Below, one piece after another: positions 7,640 through 15,222 of a stretch of 64,000 bases of DNA (positions are counted from its first letter, which is position 1; each line of letters opens with the position of its first letter). This DNA is from CAWJKP01 sp963843465 (GTDB lineage: Bacteria > Planctomycetota > Planctomycetia > Pirellulales > Thermoguttaceae). The stretch lies in contig CAWJKP010000002.1 of the NCBI GenBank assembly GCA_963843465.1, forward strand, positions 868,001-932,000. Direction: 5' to 3'. The position numbers and the translations under genes were made by a program. The notes under the pieces are model-generated. The model saw only the letters and a list, made by a program, of their open reading frames with translations. It was not told the DNA's origin and did no database searches.

Positions 7640-8062
7640 TCAAGCGGCCTTCCGTGCAATCAGCACGGTGCATGGACAGTGGTTGCTCACTTGATCGGCA
7701 GTGCTGCCAAGGCCAGGGTCGCCATTGGCCAGGCTGCTGGCCCCGAGGACCAGCAGCGTGGCATTCTCCTCCTCCACGCACCGGATGATGGTCTCTGCGG
7801 GGTGGCCCTCGCGGAGGATCGGCGTCAACCGCACGCCGCGCGAGCGGGCGTAGTTGGCAGCCGTTTGCAGCAGTTCCTCCAGACGGTTCTTCGCTCGGGC
7901 CTTGACATCCTCCGTGAGTCGATCCAACACGGGGTTGCCGGTCTGTTCCAGGACCGTTACCGCAGTCAACCGGCCGCCATCCTGTTGGGCCAGCTTGACT
8001 GCGGCTTCCAGGGCCTTTTCACTACCGCAGGAATCGTCCAGTGCAACGAGAATCCGAGGCAT
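7640..8062 (-). CDS. Universal stress protein (UspA family)
   Basis: A 140-residue UspA protein: M-P-R-I-L-V-A-L-D-D start, E-K-A-L near residue 20 and a nucleotide-loop region V-L-G-A-S-S...L-G-S-T-A-D-Q-V. The final strand is C-T-V-L-I-A-R. The ATG at 8062 is used, with GGAG nine bases upstream; a longer frame would read back into the riboswitch. It is the first gene after riboswitch 5 and is followed by the metallophosphoesterase. UspA genes are among the known neighbours of the crcB-motif RNA. Confidence 0.92.
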   Translation of the reverse strand: MPRILVALDDSCGSEKALEAAVKLAQQDGGRLTAVTVLEQTGNPVLDRLTEDVKARAKNRLEELLQTAANYARSRGVRLTPILREGHPAETIIRCVEEENATLLVLGASSLANGDPGLGSTADQVSNHCPCTVLIARKAA

Positions 8063-8113
8063 CACTCTCTTCTCCAAAGAAGCGGCTCCCTGCCGGAAGG
8101 AACCGTTACCAAC

Positions 8114-8255
8114 AAAAAAACCCCTTGGGAACAAGGTGCTCCCAAGGGGTGGTCTTTCACGAAGACCCCTACTTCCAAGGGAAACCCTTTCGGTAGGAGT
8201 CATTATCCGCAAAGGCCGGCAAGCCTGGCGGCGTTTGAAGGCGAACCCCATCGCC
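8114..8255 (-). promoter_or_regulatory. Fluoride riboswitch 5 (crcB motif) with terminator, for uspA and phosphoesterase
   Basis: The minus-strand aptamer (8255 to about 8194) starts GGCGATGGGGTTCGCC and ends AATGACTCCTAC. A CTCCTAC/GTAGGGG hairpin follows. The terminator has a 10-bp stem (8150-8121) and a seven-T tract (8120-8114). The platform is nearly the same as in riboswitch 2, with AGGGGT complementary to ACCCCT of the terminator, which points to duplication of a whole regulatory cassette. Confidence 0.95.
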
Positions 8256-8265
8256 TACTAGAACA

Positions 8266-8294
8266 ACTCTATGTCGGCACGGCCGGCGAGTCAA
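8266..8294 (-). promoter_or_regulatory. Sigma70-type promoter for uspA-phosphoesterase
   Basis: TTGACT (8294-8289), a 17-nt spacer and TAGAGT (8271-8266) on the minus strand. The predicted start is just upstream of the aptamer. Confidence 0.8.
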
Positions 8295-8340
8295 CTGCAA
8301 TCGCTGAGGGCGCGTATCACTGCACAACTCCAAAAGGACG

Positions 8341-8369
8341 TTGACGGCAAACTAGGGGGGAAGTAGAAT
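8341..8369 (+). promoter_or_regulatory. Sigma70-type promoter for the 11-kb fluoride operon
   Basis: TTGACG (8341-8346), a 17-nt spacer and TAGAAT (8364-8369). The predicted first base, about 8376, is the first G of the aptamer. It diverges from the uspA promoter. Confidence 0.85.
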
Positions 8370-8375
8370 CTTGGT

Positions 8376-8510
8376 GGCGATGGGGTTCGCCTTCAAATGC
8401 AGATCGCAATGACTGCTGATGACCCCTACCTTGAGGGTGCTCCTTCGGTAGGGACGAGTGGGAAACCAATCAGGCCCCGTCAGGAGTAACCGAATTCCTG
8501 GTGGGGCCTT
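8376..8510 (+). promoter_or_regulatory. Fluoride riboswitch 6 (crcB motif) with terminator, for the 11-kb operon
   Basis: The aptamer runs from GGCGATGGGGTTCGCC (8376-8391) to GCTGATGACCCCTACC (to 8430). A CCCTACC/GGTAGGG hairpin comes next, and then an intrinsic terminator with GGCCCC (8473-8478) pairing GGGGCC (8503-8508) and a T-run. It is the only switch seen ahead of the cytidylate-kinase-like gene, the membrane complex, two uspA genes, crcB and the DUF190 gene. Confidence 0.95.
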
Positions 8511-8539
8511 TTTGTTGTACCGTACCGGAAGCCGCTTCG

Positions 8540-9706
8540 ATGAAAGCCATTACGATCACTCGTGAGTACGGTGCCGGGGGCGGCGACGTGGCCCGTCGCC
8601 TTGCGGCAGCCCTTGGCTGGGAGGTGCTCGACCGCGAATTGCTCCATCAGGCTGCCCAGATCGAGCACGTGCCGGACGCCGAACTGGACCGGCTGGATGA
8701 AAAGGCCGTGAGCATGGCCGATCGGTTCAGTCTGCACCCGCCGCATCAAAAGTATCTGCACGGCCTGACCGAAGCGGCCCGCCAGGCAGCCCAGCGAGGC
8801 AACGTGGTCCTGGTGGGCCGGGGGGCGCGGCACCTCTTGGGCGAGATGCCCGACGTGTTTCATTTGCGGCTCGTCGCACCGCGAGACTGGCGCGCCGAGC
8901 GGATGGCAAGACTGGAAGGTTGGTCGCTGGATCAGGCCCGCGAGCAATGCCAGGCAGTGGACCGCACCCGCGCGCTTTTCGCCCGTTATTTCTTCGGCGA
9001 TGCCGCGATGCAACCGGCCCAATATGACCTGGTGGTCAATACGGCCCGCGTACCGCTTGAGGAGGTGACGTGCGTGGTTGCCGCCTCTGTTCGGTCGTCT
9101 TCTGCCGAGCCCATCGGCAGCACGGCACACGATGGCGTCGTGACCCTCTCGCGGGAACTGGGGGCCGGGGAGACTGGCTTCCCGGCTGCCTTGGCCGAGC
9201 GGCTGGCGATGCAACTTTACGACCGCGAACTGCTGGAGCAGGAAGCAGTTCGCTTGGGCGTCCCCGAAGCGGAGATCGAAAAGATCGACGAGCGACCGGC
9301 GGGCATCTTCCAGCGGTTCCATCCCGGAAGCATTTATCAGCGTTACGTCGAAGCCCTTACGCAGATTATGCGCCAATTGGCCGATCGCGGCGGCGTGATC
9401 CTCGTCGGCCGTGCTGGTAATTGTCTCTTGCGCGACGATCGCCGGGCCTTCCACGTCCGACTCGTCGCTCCCCTGCCGGTTCGCTTGCGACGGGTAATGG
9501 AATACCGCTGGGTCCGCGAGAGCGTTGCCAAGAAACTCGTTGCCGAGAGCGATTCCCAACGCCGCAGCTTCTACGGAAGTTACTTCGGCGTCGATTGGGC
9601 CAGCCCGTTGGAGTACCACGTTACGGTCAACAGCGGCCGACTGGGACCGGCGGCCCTGGAACTGGTGGCGCTAGCCGCAGCACGCCATTGGAACCGTACA
9701 GAGTAG
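8540..9706 (+). CDS. Tandem cytidylate-kinase-like protein (two P-loop domains)
   Basis: A 388-residue protein made of two cytidylate-kinase-like domains. Domain 1 starts I-T-I-T-R-E-Y-G-A-G-G-G and has W-E-V-L-D-R-E-L-L and V-L-V-G-R-G-A-R-H-L-L. Domain 2 starts about residue 202 with T-L-S-R-E-L-G-A-G-E-T-G and repeats L-Y-D-R-E-L-L and I-L-V-G-R-A-G-N-C-L-L. Both lack the usual G-K-S/T lysine of a strict Walker A, as is common in this family. The start at 8540 is chosen because the longer frame would begin inside the riboswitch terminator. It is the first gene of the operon; its nucleotide substrate is unknown. Confidence 0.87.
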   Translation: MKAITITREYGAGGGDVARRLAAALGWEVLDRELLHQAAQIEHVPDAELDRLDEKAVSMADRFSLHPPHQKYLHGLTEAARQAAQRGNVVLVGRGARHLLGEMPDVFHLRLVAPRDWRAERMARLEGWSLDQAREQCQAVDRTRALFARYFFGDAAMQPAQYDLVVNTARVPLEEVTCVVAASVRSSSAEPIGSTAHDGVVTLSRELGAGETGFPAALAERLAMQLYDRELLEQEAVRLGVPEAEIEKIDERPAGIFQRFHPGSIYQRYVEALTQIMRQLADRGGVILVGRAGNCLLRDDRRAFHVRLVAPLPVRLRRVMEYRWVRESVAKKLVAESDSQRRSFYGSYFGVDWASPLEYHVTVNSGRLGPAALELVALAAARHWNRTE

Positions 9707-9752
9707 CCTGCACGCTATTGCGGCGTGCAGCCGGATATGGGAGACAACTTGC

Positions 9753-10703
9753 ATGGAGAAACGGATTCTATTCAACCTGCTTCAAGTGCTGGTGGTGATG
9801 GTGTTCTCGCCACTGGTCTTCGGCGTGCTTTACCGGCTGAAGGAAATCGTTCAATCCAAGCGGGGCCCCAGCATTTTTCAACCGTATCGGGACTTGCGCA
9901 AGCTCTTTCAAAAGGACGAGGTAATCTCGGAGCAAAGCTCATGGGTTTTCCGGTTTGCCCCGTATGTGATTTTCGTGACGCCGATTTTCGTAACGCTGCT
10001 GATTCCCGTGCTGACGAGTTACCCGCTGTTTCTGGCCTTTATGGGCGACATGCTGGGAGGCGGGTTTGTGCTTGCTCTGGGAGGATTCTTCGCCACCCTG
10101 GCGGCCGTCGATACGGCCAATCCCTACGGGCCAATGGGAGCCAGTCGGACGCGGATGGTCGGTTTTCTGGCCGAGCCGGTATTCATGGTTGTTTTCTTCA
10201 CGGTGTCCTTCGTCGCCAATTCGACCATTCCCTATATTGTGCAGCAGAGATGGGTGACACCGCCGGCAAATTTCTTCGCGCCCTCTCACGTGCTGTTGAT
10301 GCTGGCGTTCTTCATGTTGATCCTGGCCGAGGGCGGGCGCATTCCTGTTGACAACCCCTCGGGCCACTTCGAGCTGGCGATGGTCGATGAGTCCAAGGGG
10401 CTGGAATACTCCGGCCGGGCGGCGGCACTGGTCAAGTGGGGCGGGCAAATGAAGTTCTTCGTGCTGCTGTGCATCTTTCTGAACGTGCTGGTCGCTCCGT
10501 GGGGACTGGCCGCCGGTCAAACGTGGGCCGAAGTGCTGTTGTCCATTCCGTTGGTCCTGGCAAAGATTTTCCTGTTCGTGCTGGCGCTGGTGGTGATCGA
10601 ATCGTCTCTGGCCAAACTTCGGCTTTTTCGCATTGCCGAGTTTCTTGGCTGGGCCCTTGTTACGTCCATCGTGGCTATGGTCATCCGAGTGTTTTCGTTT
10701 TGA
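9753..10703 (+). CDS. Membrane anchor subunit, HyfC/HycD/NuoH family
   Basis: A 316-residue polytopic membrane protein of the complex-I NuoH/HyfC family. The loop after helix 1 has S-K-R-G-P-S-I-F-Q-P-Y-R-D-L-R-K-L-F-Q-K, and a later loop has G-R-I-P-V-D-N-P-S-G-H-F-E-L, both hallmarks of the subunit that joins the peripheral arm to the membrane arm. It is first of six subunit genes in the order C-E-F-G-I-B. Confidence 0.92.
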   Translation: MEKRILFNLLQVLVVMVFSPLVFGVLYRLKEIVQSKRGPSIFQPYRDLRKLFQKDEVISEQSSWVFRFAPYVIFVTPIFVTLLIPVLTSYPLFLAFMGDMLGGGFVLALGGFFATLAAVDTANPYGPMGASRTRMVGFLAEPVFMVVFFTVSFVANSTIPYIVQQRWVTPPANFFAPSHVLLMLAFFMLILAEGGRIPVDNPSGHFELAMVDESKGLEYSGRAAALVKWGGQMKFFVLLCIFLNVLVAPWGLAAGQTWAEVLLSIPLVLAKIFLFVLALVVIESSLAKLRLFRIAEFLGWALVTSIVAMVIRVFSF

Positions 10704-10717
10704 GGGGAGATTCAACG

Positions 10718-11407
10718 ATGTCCGGGTCCGACTGGTTCTTGTGGCTGAGCGACCTCAACGCGCTGGCGGGCGGACTGTTCCTGCTGGCTACCTTCGGAAT
10801 GATGGCCACGCGCCAAGTAAAGGGCTGCCTGGGGTTTTTCGTGCTTCAGTCGGTGTTTCTCTGCGCGTCGGCCTTTCTTCTCGGGGTACGTCTGCATTCC
10901 TGGCACGTGTTCGCCGTGGGAGTGATCGACCTCATCAACAAACCGATCATCGTTCCCTGGTTGCTCCGGCGCACAGTGCGGGAGGAAGTTTTCAGCCGGC
11001 GTGAGGTCACTCAAGTGCTCAACATACCCATGTCGCTGCTCATTGCATCGGCCCTGGTAGTCGTAGCTTATGTTCTCGCCATGCCGCTGCTCCGCGTGGT
11101 GGATGGCCCCGGCAGCAGCGTCAACCTGCCGATTGGCCTGGCGGGACTGCTGGTCGGTGCGCTGGCGTCCTGCGTGCGCCGCGAAGCGGTGCCGTTGTTC
11201 CTGGCGCTATTGGCGATGGAGAACTCGGCGCTCCTGGCCGGATTTGCCATTGCGCCTGATTTGCCCATGATGGCCGAGTTGGCCATTATCTTCGACGTGC
11301 TGGTCGTTGCGTTCGTGTTTGGCATTCTGACTCGGGCCGTTCACGAGCACATCGGGACGACCGAGGTCGGAACGCTGACGCTGCTGAAAGAGGAATCCAA
11401 CCCATGA
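10718..11407 (+). CDS. Membrane subunit, HyfE family
   Basis: A 229-residue protein with about six or seven membrane helices and the HyfE features G-V-I-D-L-I-N-K-P-I-I-V-P and P-L-F-L-A-L-L-A-M-E-N. The start ATG is 15 nt after the previous stop codon, with AGGGGAGA between. It ends with an ATGA overlap into the next gene. HyfE is the NuoK-like small subunit of hydrogenase-4-type complexes. Confidence 0.88.
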   Translation: MSGSDWFLWLSDLNALAGGLFLLATFGMMATRQVKGCLGFFVLQSVFLCASAFLLGVRLHSWHVFAVGVIDLINKPIIVPWLLRRTVREEVFSRREVTQVLNIPMSLLIASALVVVAYVLAMPLLRVVDGPGSSVNLPIGLAGLLVGALASCVRREAVPLFLALLAMENSALLAGFAIAPDLPMMAELAIIFDVLVVAFVFGILTRAVHEHIGTTEVGTLTLLKEESNP

Positions 11408-12843
11408 ATCTGCTGGTTATCCTTGCAATTCCTCTGCTGGCGGCGTCATTTTCCAAAGCGCTTGCGCGGAACCGCCAAGCCCCAGGGATGGCCACGGTCC
11501 TCAGTGCGATCGCCGTCCTGGTGCTCGCCGCAGGCTCAGCCCTCGAAGTCGCCTCGGGCCGGCAAGTCGTTGGCATTGTCAACTGGCTCGCCTTGGACGG
11601 CTTCGCCGCTTTGGTGCTGCTGGTGGTTGCCGTGGTGGGCACTACCGCCGCGATTTTCTCGCTGGGGTATGTGGGCAGGCGAGAGGACGCCGACAGCCGG
11701 ACGGGCTCGTACTACCTCCATTTCAATCTGTTCCTTTTCTCGCTCCTCCTGGTGCCGATGTCGAGCGAACCAATGTTGGCCTGGGTCGCCATCGAATTGA
11801 CGGCCTTGTTCTCGGTGCTGCTGGTGGCCTTCGACAATACACACGCGGCTTTGGAGGCGGCCTGGAAGTACATTGCCATGATGTTCACGGGGGCCGCAAT
11901 TGCCCTGCTCGGTTTCTTCATTCTCTTCACGGCGTTGGAGAAGGGCGGCGGTGGCCCCTATACCTGGGATGTCCTGCGCACGACGGCTCCCCACATGCCG
12001 CCCGCGCTGGTCGAAAGCGCGTTCTTGTTCATTTTGATCGGGCTGGGCGTAAAGGTTGGATTGGTGCCGCTTCACACCTGGCTGCCGGACGCGCACAGCC
12101 AGGCGCCGTCGCCCGCCTGCGCGATGCTCTCGGGCGTCAAAACCACGGTGGCCCTTGCCGTGGTCCTGCGGTTGGTGCCCTTGTTGCCGGAACATCGCCT
12201 TCAGCCGTGGTTGCTGGCGATCGGACTGATTTCCGTGGGCGTGGCTGCTTTTCTGCTCTTGCAAGTCCACGACTACAAACGGCTGTTCGCCTTTTCGACC
12301 GTGGAGCACATGGGGATTATTTTCGTCGCTGCGGGAGTGGGCAGCGCCGCGGGCAACTATGGAGCCATGTTTCAAATCGTCGCTCATTCCCTTACCAAGT
12401 CATTCTGCTTTCTGGCGGCCGGGGCGGCGGTTCTTGCCGTTGAGACCCGCGAGATTGCCGCCGTGCGCGGCCTGATCCGAACGTCGCCAATCGCCGGGGC
12501 GGCCTTGCTGTTTGGCGGCCTGGCCATCGCCGGGGCACCACCGATGGCCGTATTCCTGAGCGAGTTTTCCATTTTCAAGGCTGGCCTGATCGGAGAGCAC
12601 TACGTCGTCATCGGACTGCTGGCGCTGTTTATCACGATTGCATTCGTCGGCATCCTCTTGCACGTCAACCGGCTGGTTTTCGGCCGACCGAAAGATCGCT
12701 CCCTGCGTGGCAAGGTCGCCTTACCGATAAGTTGCGTGCTGGCGTTGGGGCTGGCTGCCGTGCCGGTCCTGGTGCTGGGGGTCTATCTGCCTGAGCCGAT
12801 TCATCGGCTGATGTTGGCGGCGGCTGCCGCTTTGGCGAGGTGA
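11404..12843 (+). CDS. Proton-pumping antiporter-like subunit, HyfF/NuoN family
   Basis: A 479-residue protein of the Mrp-antiporter-like family. It has W-V-A-I-E-L-T-A-L-F-S (the conserved Glu of helix 5), G-L-G-V-K-V-G-L-V-P-L-H-T-W-L-P-D-A-H with the pumping Lys, and F-A-F-S-T-V-E-H-M-G. All key charged residues are present, so ion translocation is likely. It is coupled by ATGA to the HyfE-like gene. Confidence 0.92.
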   Translation: MNLLVILAIPLLAASFSKALARNRQAPGMATVLSAIAVLVLAAGSALEVASGRQVVGIVNWLALDGFAALVLLVVAVVGTTAAIFSLGYVGRREDADSRTGSYYLHFNLFLFSLLLVPMSSEPMLAWVAIELTALFSVLLVAFDNTHAALEAAWKYIAMMFTGAAIALLGFFILFTALEKGGGGPYTWDVLRTTAPHMPPALVESAFLFILIGLGVKVGLVPLHTWLPDAHSQAPSPACAMLSGVKTTVALAVVLRLVPLLPEHRLQPWLLAIGLISVGVAAFLLLQVHDYKRLFAFSTVEHMGIIFVAAGVGSAAGNYGAMFQIVAHSLTKSFCFLAAGAAVLAVETREIAAVRGLIRTSPIAGAALLFGGLAIAGAPPMAVFLSEFSIFKAGLIGEHYVVIGLLALFITIAFVGILLHVNRLVFGRPKDRSLRGKVALPISCVLALGLAAVPVLVLGVYLPEPIHRLMLAAAAALAR

Positions 12844-12847
12844 TGAA

Positions 12848-14432
12848 ATGGTAAAACTGGTTGACCTGTCTACGGAGGTCGCCCGCCGCTGGCCGGGCGA
12901 GGTGGAGGCACGGACCGAGTTGGGCAGTTCCTCCTGTGAGCTGTCCTGCGCATCCAAGATATTGCCTGAAGTCTGCGACTGGCTCTTCAACTCAGCAGGA
13001 TACAGTTTCGCGGGCTTGGTTGTTGAGGAACGCGCATCGCAGTGGGACCTCCGGCACGTTTTTTACGGCAAGCCGGACATGGGCTGGGTTCATGCACTCG
13101 CTGGCAGTCCGCTGGCCAGTCCAAGGCTGCCCAGCATTGCTGCGGCCGTACATGCGGCAGACTGGCACGAACGCGAAGCGGAGGACCATTTCGGCCTGAT
13201 CTTTGAAGGCCACCCGAGGCTAGGCGATTTTGTGCTCCATGACGACCGCTGGCAGGAAGGTCTCGAACCTATGCGCCGCCGCTTCAACGGCCGCGAGGCC
13301 GTCCAGCAACGGCAGCCCACCCCCAATTGGCGTCCACGGCCCGTCGTCAAGGCACCGGGGTCTTTTATGATGCCGGTCGGTCCCGTGTTCGCCGGGATCA
13401 GCGAGCCCATTCATTTTCTGCTGGAGACTGTCGGCGAAGATGTGATCCGCACGATTCCTCGCCTGTTTTATAAGTATCGCGGCATTGAGAAGATCGCCGA
13501 AGGGCGAACGATCGAAGACGTGCTGGCGCTGGCGGAGCGATTCTGCGGCACTTCGGCCTTTGCACATGGACTCGCCTTCTGCCGGGCGGCCGAGGAGATC
13601 AGCCGCAGCGACATTCCGCCGCGGGCGCAGCGATTGCGGGTGCTGCTGGCCGAACTGGAGCGATTTCGCCATCACGTGGCGGCCATCGAAGCGATTTGCC
13701 AATCCACGGGCCTGGCGGTGGCCACCAGTCAGACGGCAATCGTTCAGGAAGACTTGTTGCGGTTGACCGCGGCGCTGACAGGGCATCGCTATCTGTTTGG
13801 AATGCTCTGTGTGGGTGGCCTGGCCCGCGACATCGGCGATCCCGACTGTCGAGCGCGCCTCGTTGGCGGCCCACAGCGCCGTCAAGCGGCTGGAAGAGAT
13901 TGAAGGGATGCTGCGGATGACTAGCAGTTTTCTCGATAGGATCGAACAGGTGGGCATTACGACCCACGCGGGTGCCCGCGCACACGGCTTGGTCGGCCCG
14001 GTCGCGCGGGCAGCCGGCATCGCGCGGGATTTGCGCAAGGCTCAACCTTATTGCGGCTACGACGCCCTGGATTTCGACGTTCCCGTGGAAGACGAAGGGG
14101 ACGGCTATGCCCGGCTGCGCATCCTGTTTGCCGAGGTGAGACAATCGTTGCGTCTTATGGAGCAGGCCGCCGAGGGCCTGCCGCCAGGACCGGTAGCTGC
14201 ACCACAAGCGACGCAGCCGGGCGCGGCATTGGGATGGGTCGAAGCTCCCCGTGGCGCTGCCGCTTGCTGGCTGCGAATTGGCGAAGACGGGCGCGTGGAA
14301 CGCTACCGGATTATGCCGCCGGCTTTTATGAATTGGCACGGCTTTCATCTGGCGGCCGAGAACTTCGCGTTTCAGGATTTTCCCATTATTCTGGCAACGT
14401 TCGATCTATCCGTGGCTGAAAACGACCGCTGA
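12848..14432 (+). CDS. HyfG/HycE-like large subunit without NiFe cysteines (1-nt frameshift at 13841-13843)
   Basis: A fusion of the NuoC-like (about residues 1-130) and NuoD/HycE-like domains. The first frame ends at 13903, but the protein clearly continues in the +1 frame (E-R-A-S-L-A-A-H-S-A-V-K). Removing one C from CCC at 13841-13843 restores about 527 residues. The region equal to the proximal Ni-binding C-G-I-C motif reads C-G-T-S (Cys 233 kept, second Cys lost). The C-terminal D-P-C-x-x-C is D-L-S-V-A-E, with both cysteines lost. It therefore cannot be a NiFe hydrogenase and fits the Ehr (hydrogenase-related) group. The frameshift may be a sequencing error, since all other subunits are intact. 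Confidence 0.85.
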
Positions 14433-14451
14433 CATTGCGGGGGAATTGACT

Positions 14452-15222
14452 ATGGCTGACTGGGTTCGCAAGGGGTTGGCGACGGGAATCAAGACGACTT
14501 GCTATCCTGCAAGTGCCGACCGGGCGGCGGGTATCTCGCCGGGCCGGCCCCTCGGGGGCGAGTATCCGGTAGGCGAAATCCCTTCGTTGGTGGCCCGCTG
14601 CCCGGTTGGAGCTATTGGACAATCGGGGCCGACCACCGTTACGGTAGACTATCGCCGCTGCATTCACTGCTTTCGTTGCACGCGCGGCCTGGCAACGCCT
14701 TTGGCCTGGGAACCCGGATACCAGTGGGCCGGCGTCGTGGCCGACGATTCCCAGTCCCAACTGGGTAGAGCGTTCCAGCGATCGGTGAACGTTCTGGTGG
14801 TAGACACGGGAGACTGCGGGGCTTGCCTGAACGAAGTCAAACAACTGAACAATCCCTACTACAACATGCACCGTCTGGGCTTTTTCATCACACCGACGCC
14901 TCGGCAGGCCGACGTGCTGCTGGTCGTCGGTCCACTAACGGACCACATGCGGCTGCCCTTGCAGAAGACTTTCGACGCCATGCCCACCCCAAAGCGAGTC
15001 ATCGCCGTGGGGGCATGTGCGCTGTCCGGCGGCGTGTTCGCGCCCAGCTTCGCCTGCGGGACCGGACCCGCCGATCTGCTGCCGGTGGACATAGCCGTTC
15101 CCGGCAATCCTCCCCCGCCGCTGGCGATCCTTCACGGACTGCTCGTGGCGGTGGGACGAGAACCACCCGTTTCGCTTCGGTCGCCTGCCGAAGATGCCGC
15201 CCAGGAGGCGCGAGACAGATGA
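14452..15222 (+). CDS. Ferredoxin plus NuoB/HyfI-like small subunit fusion
   Basis: A 256-residue protein. The N-terminal part has R-C-P-V-G-A-I and C-I-H-C-F-R-C, enough for one [4Fe-4S] cluster. The C-terminal part is NuoB/HycG-like: D-T-G-D-C-G-A-C-L-N-E, A-V-G-A-C-A-L-S-G-G and V-P-G-N-P-P-P-P. In the family the last motif is P-G-C-P-P, so one cluster ligand is replaced by Asn; a Cys in S-F-A-C-G might substitute. The ATG at 14452 follows GCGGGGGA. It couples to the next gene by ATGA. It probably passes electrons to or within the membrane complex. Confidence 0.85.
   Translation: MADWVRKGLATGIKTTCYPASADRAAGISPGRPLGGEYPVGEIPSLVARCPVGAIGQSGPTTVTVDYRRCIHCFRCTRGLATPLAWEPGYQWAGVVADDSQSQLGRAFQRSVNVLVVDTGDCGACLNEVKQLNNPYYNMHRLGFFITPTPRQADVLLVVGPLTDHMRLPLQKTFDAMPTPKRVIAVGACALSGGVFAPSFACGTGPADLLPVDIAVPGNPPPPLAILHGLLVAVGREPPVSLRSPAEDAAQEARDR

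Noticed and set aside
8501..8539. Earlier start for the cytidylate-kinase-like gene
   Set aside because: It would begin inside the terminator hairpin of riboswitch 6 and adds residues unlike the family.
12848..14432. NiFe-hydrogenase large subunit
   Set aside because: The Ni-binding Cys pairs are absent (C-G-T-S and D-L-S-V-A-E), so hydrogenase activity is not supported.
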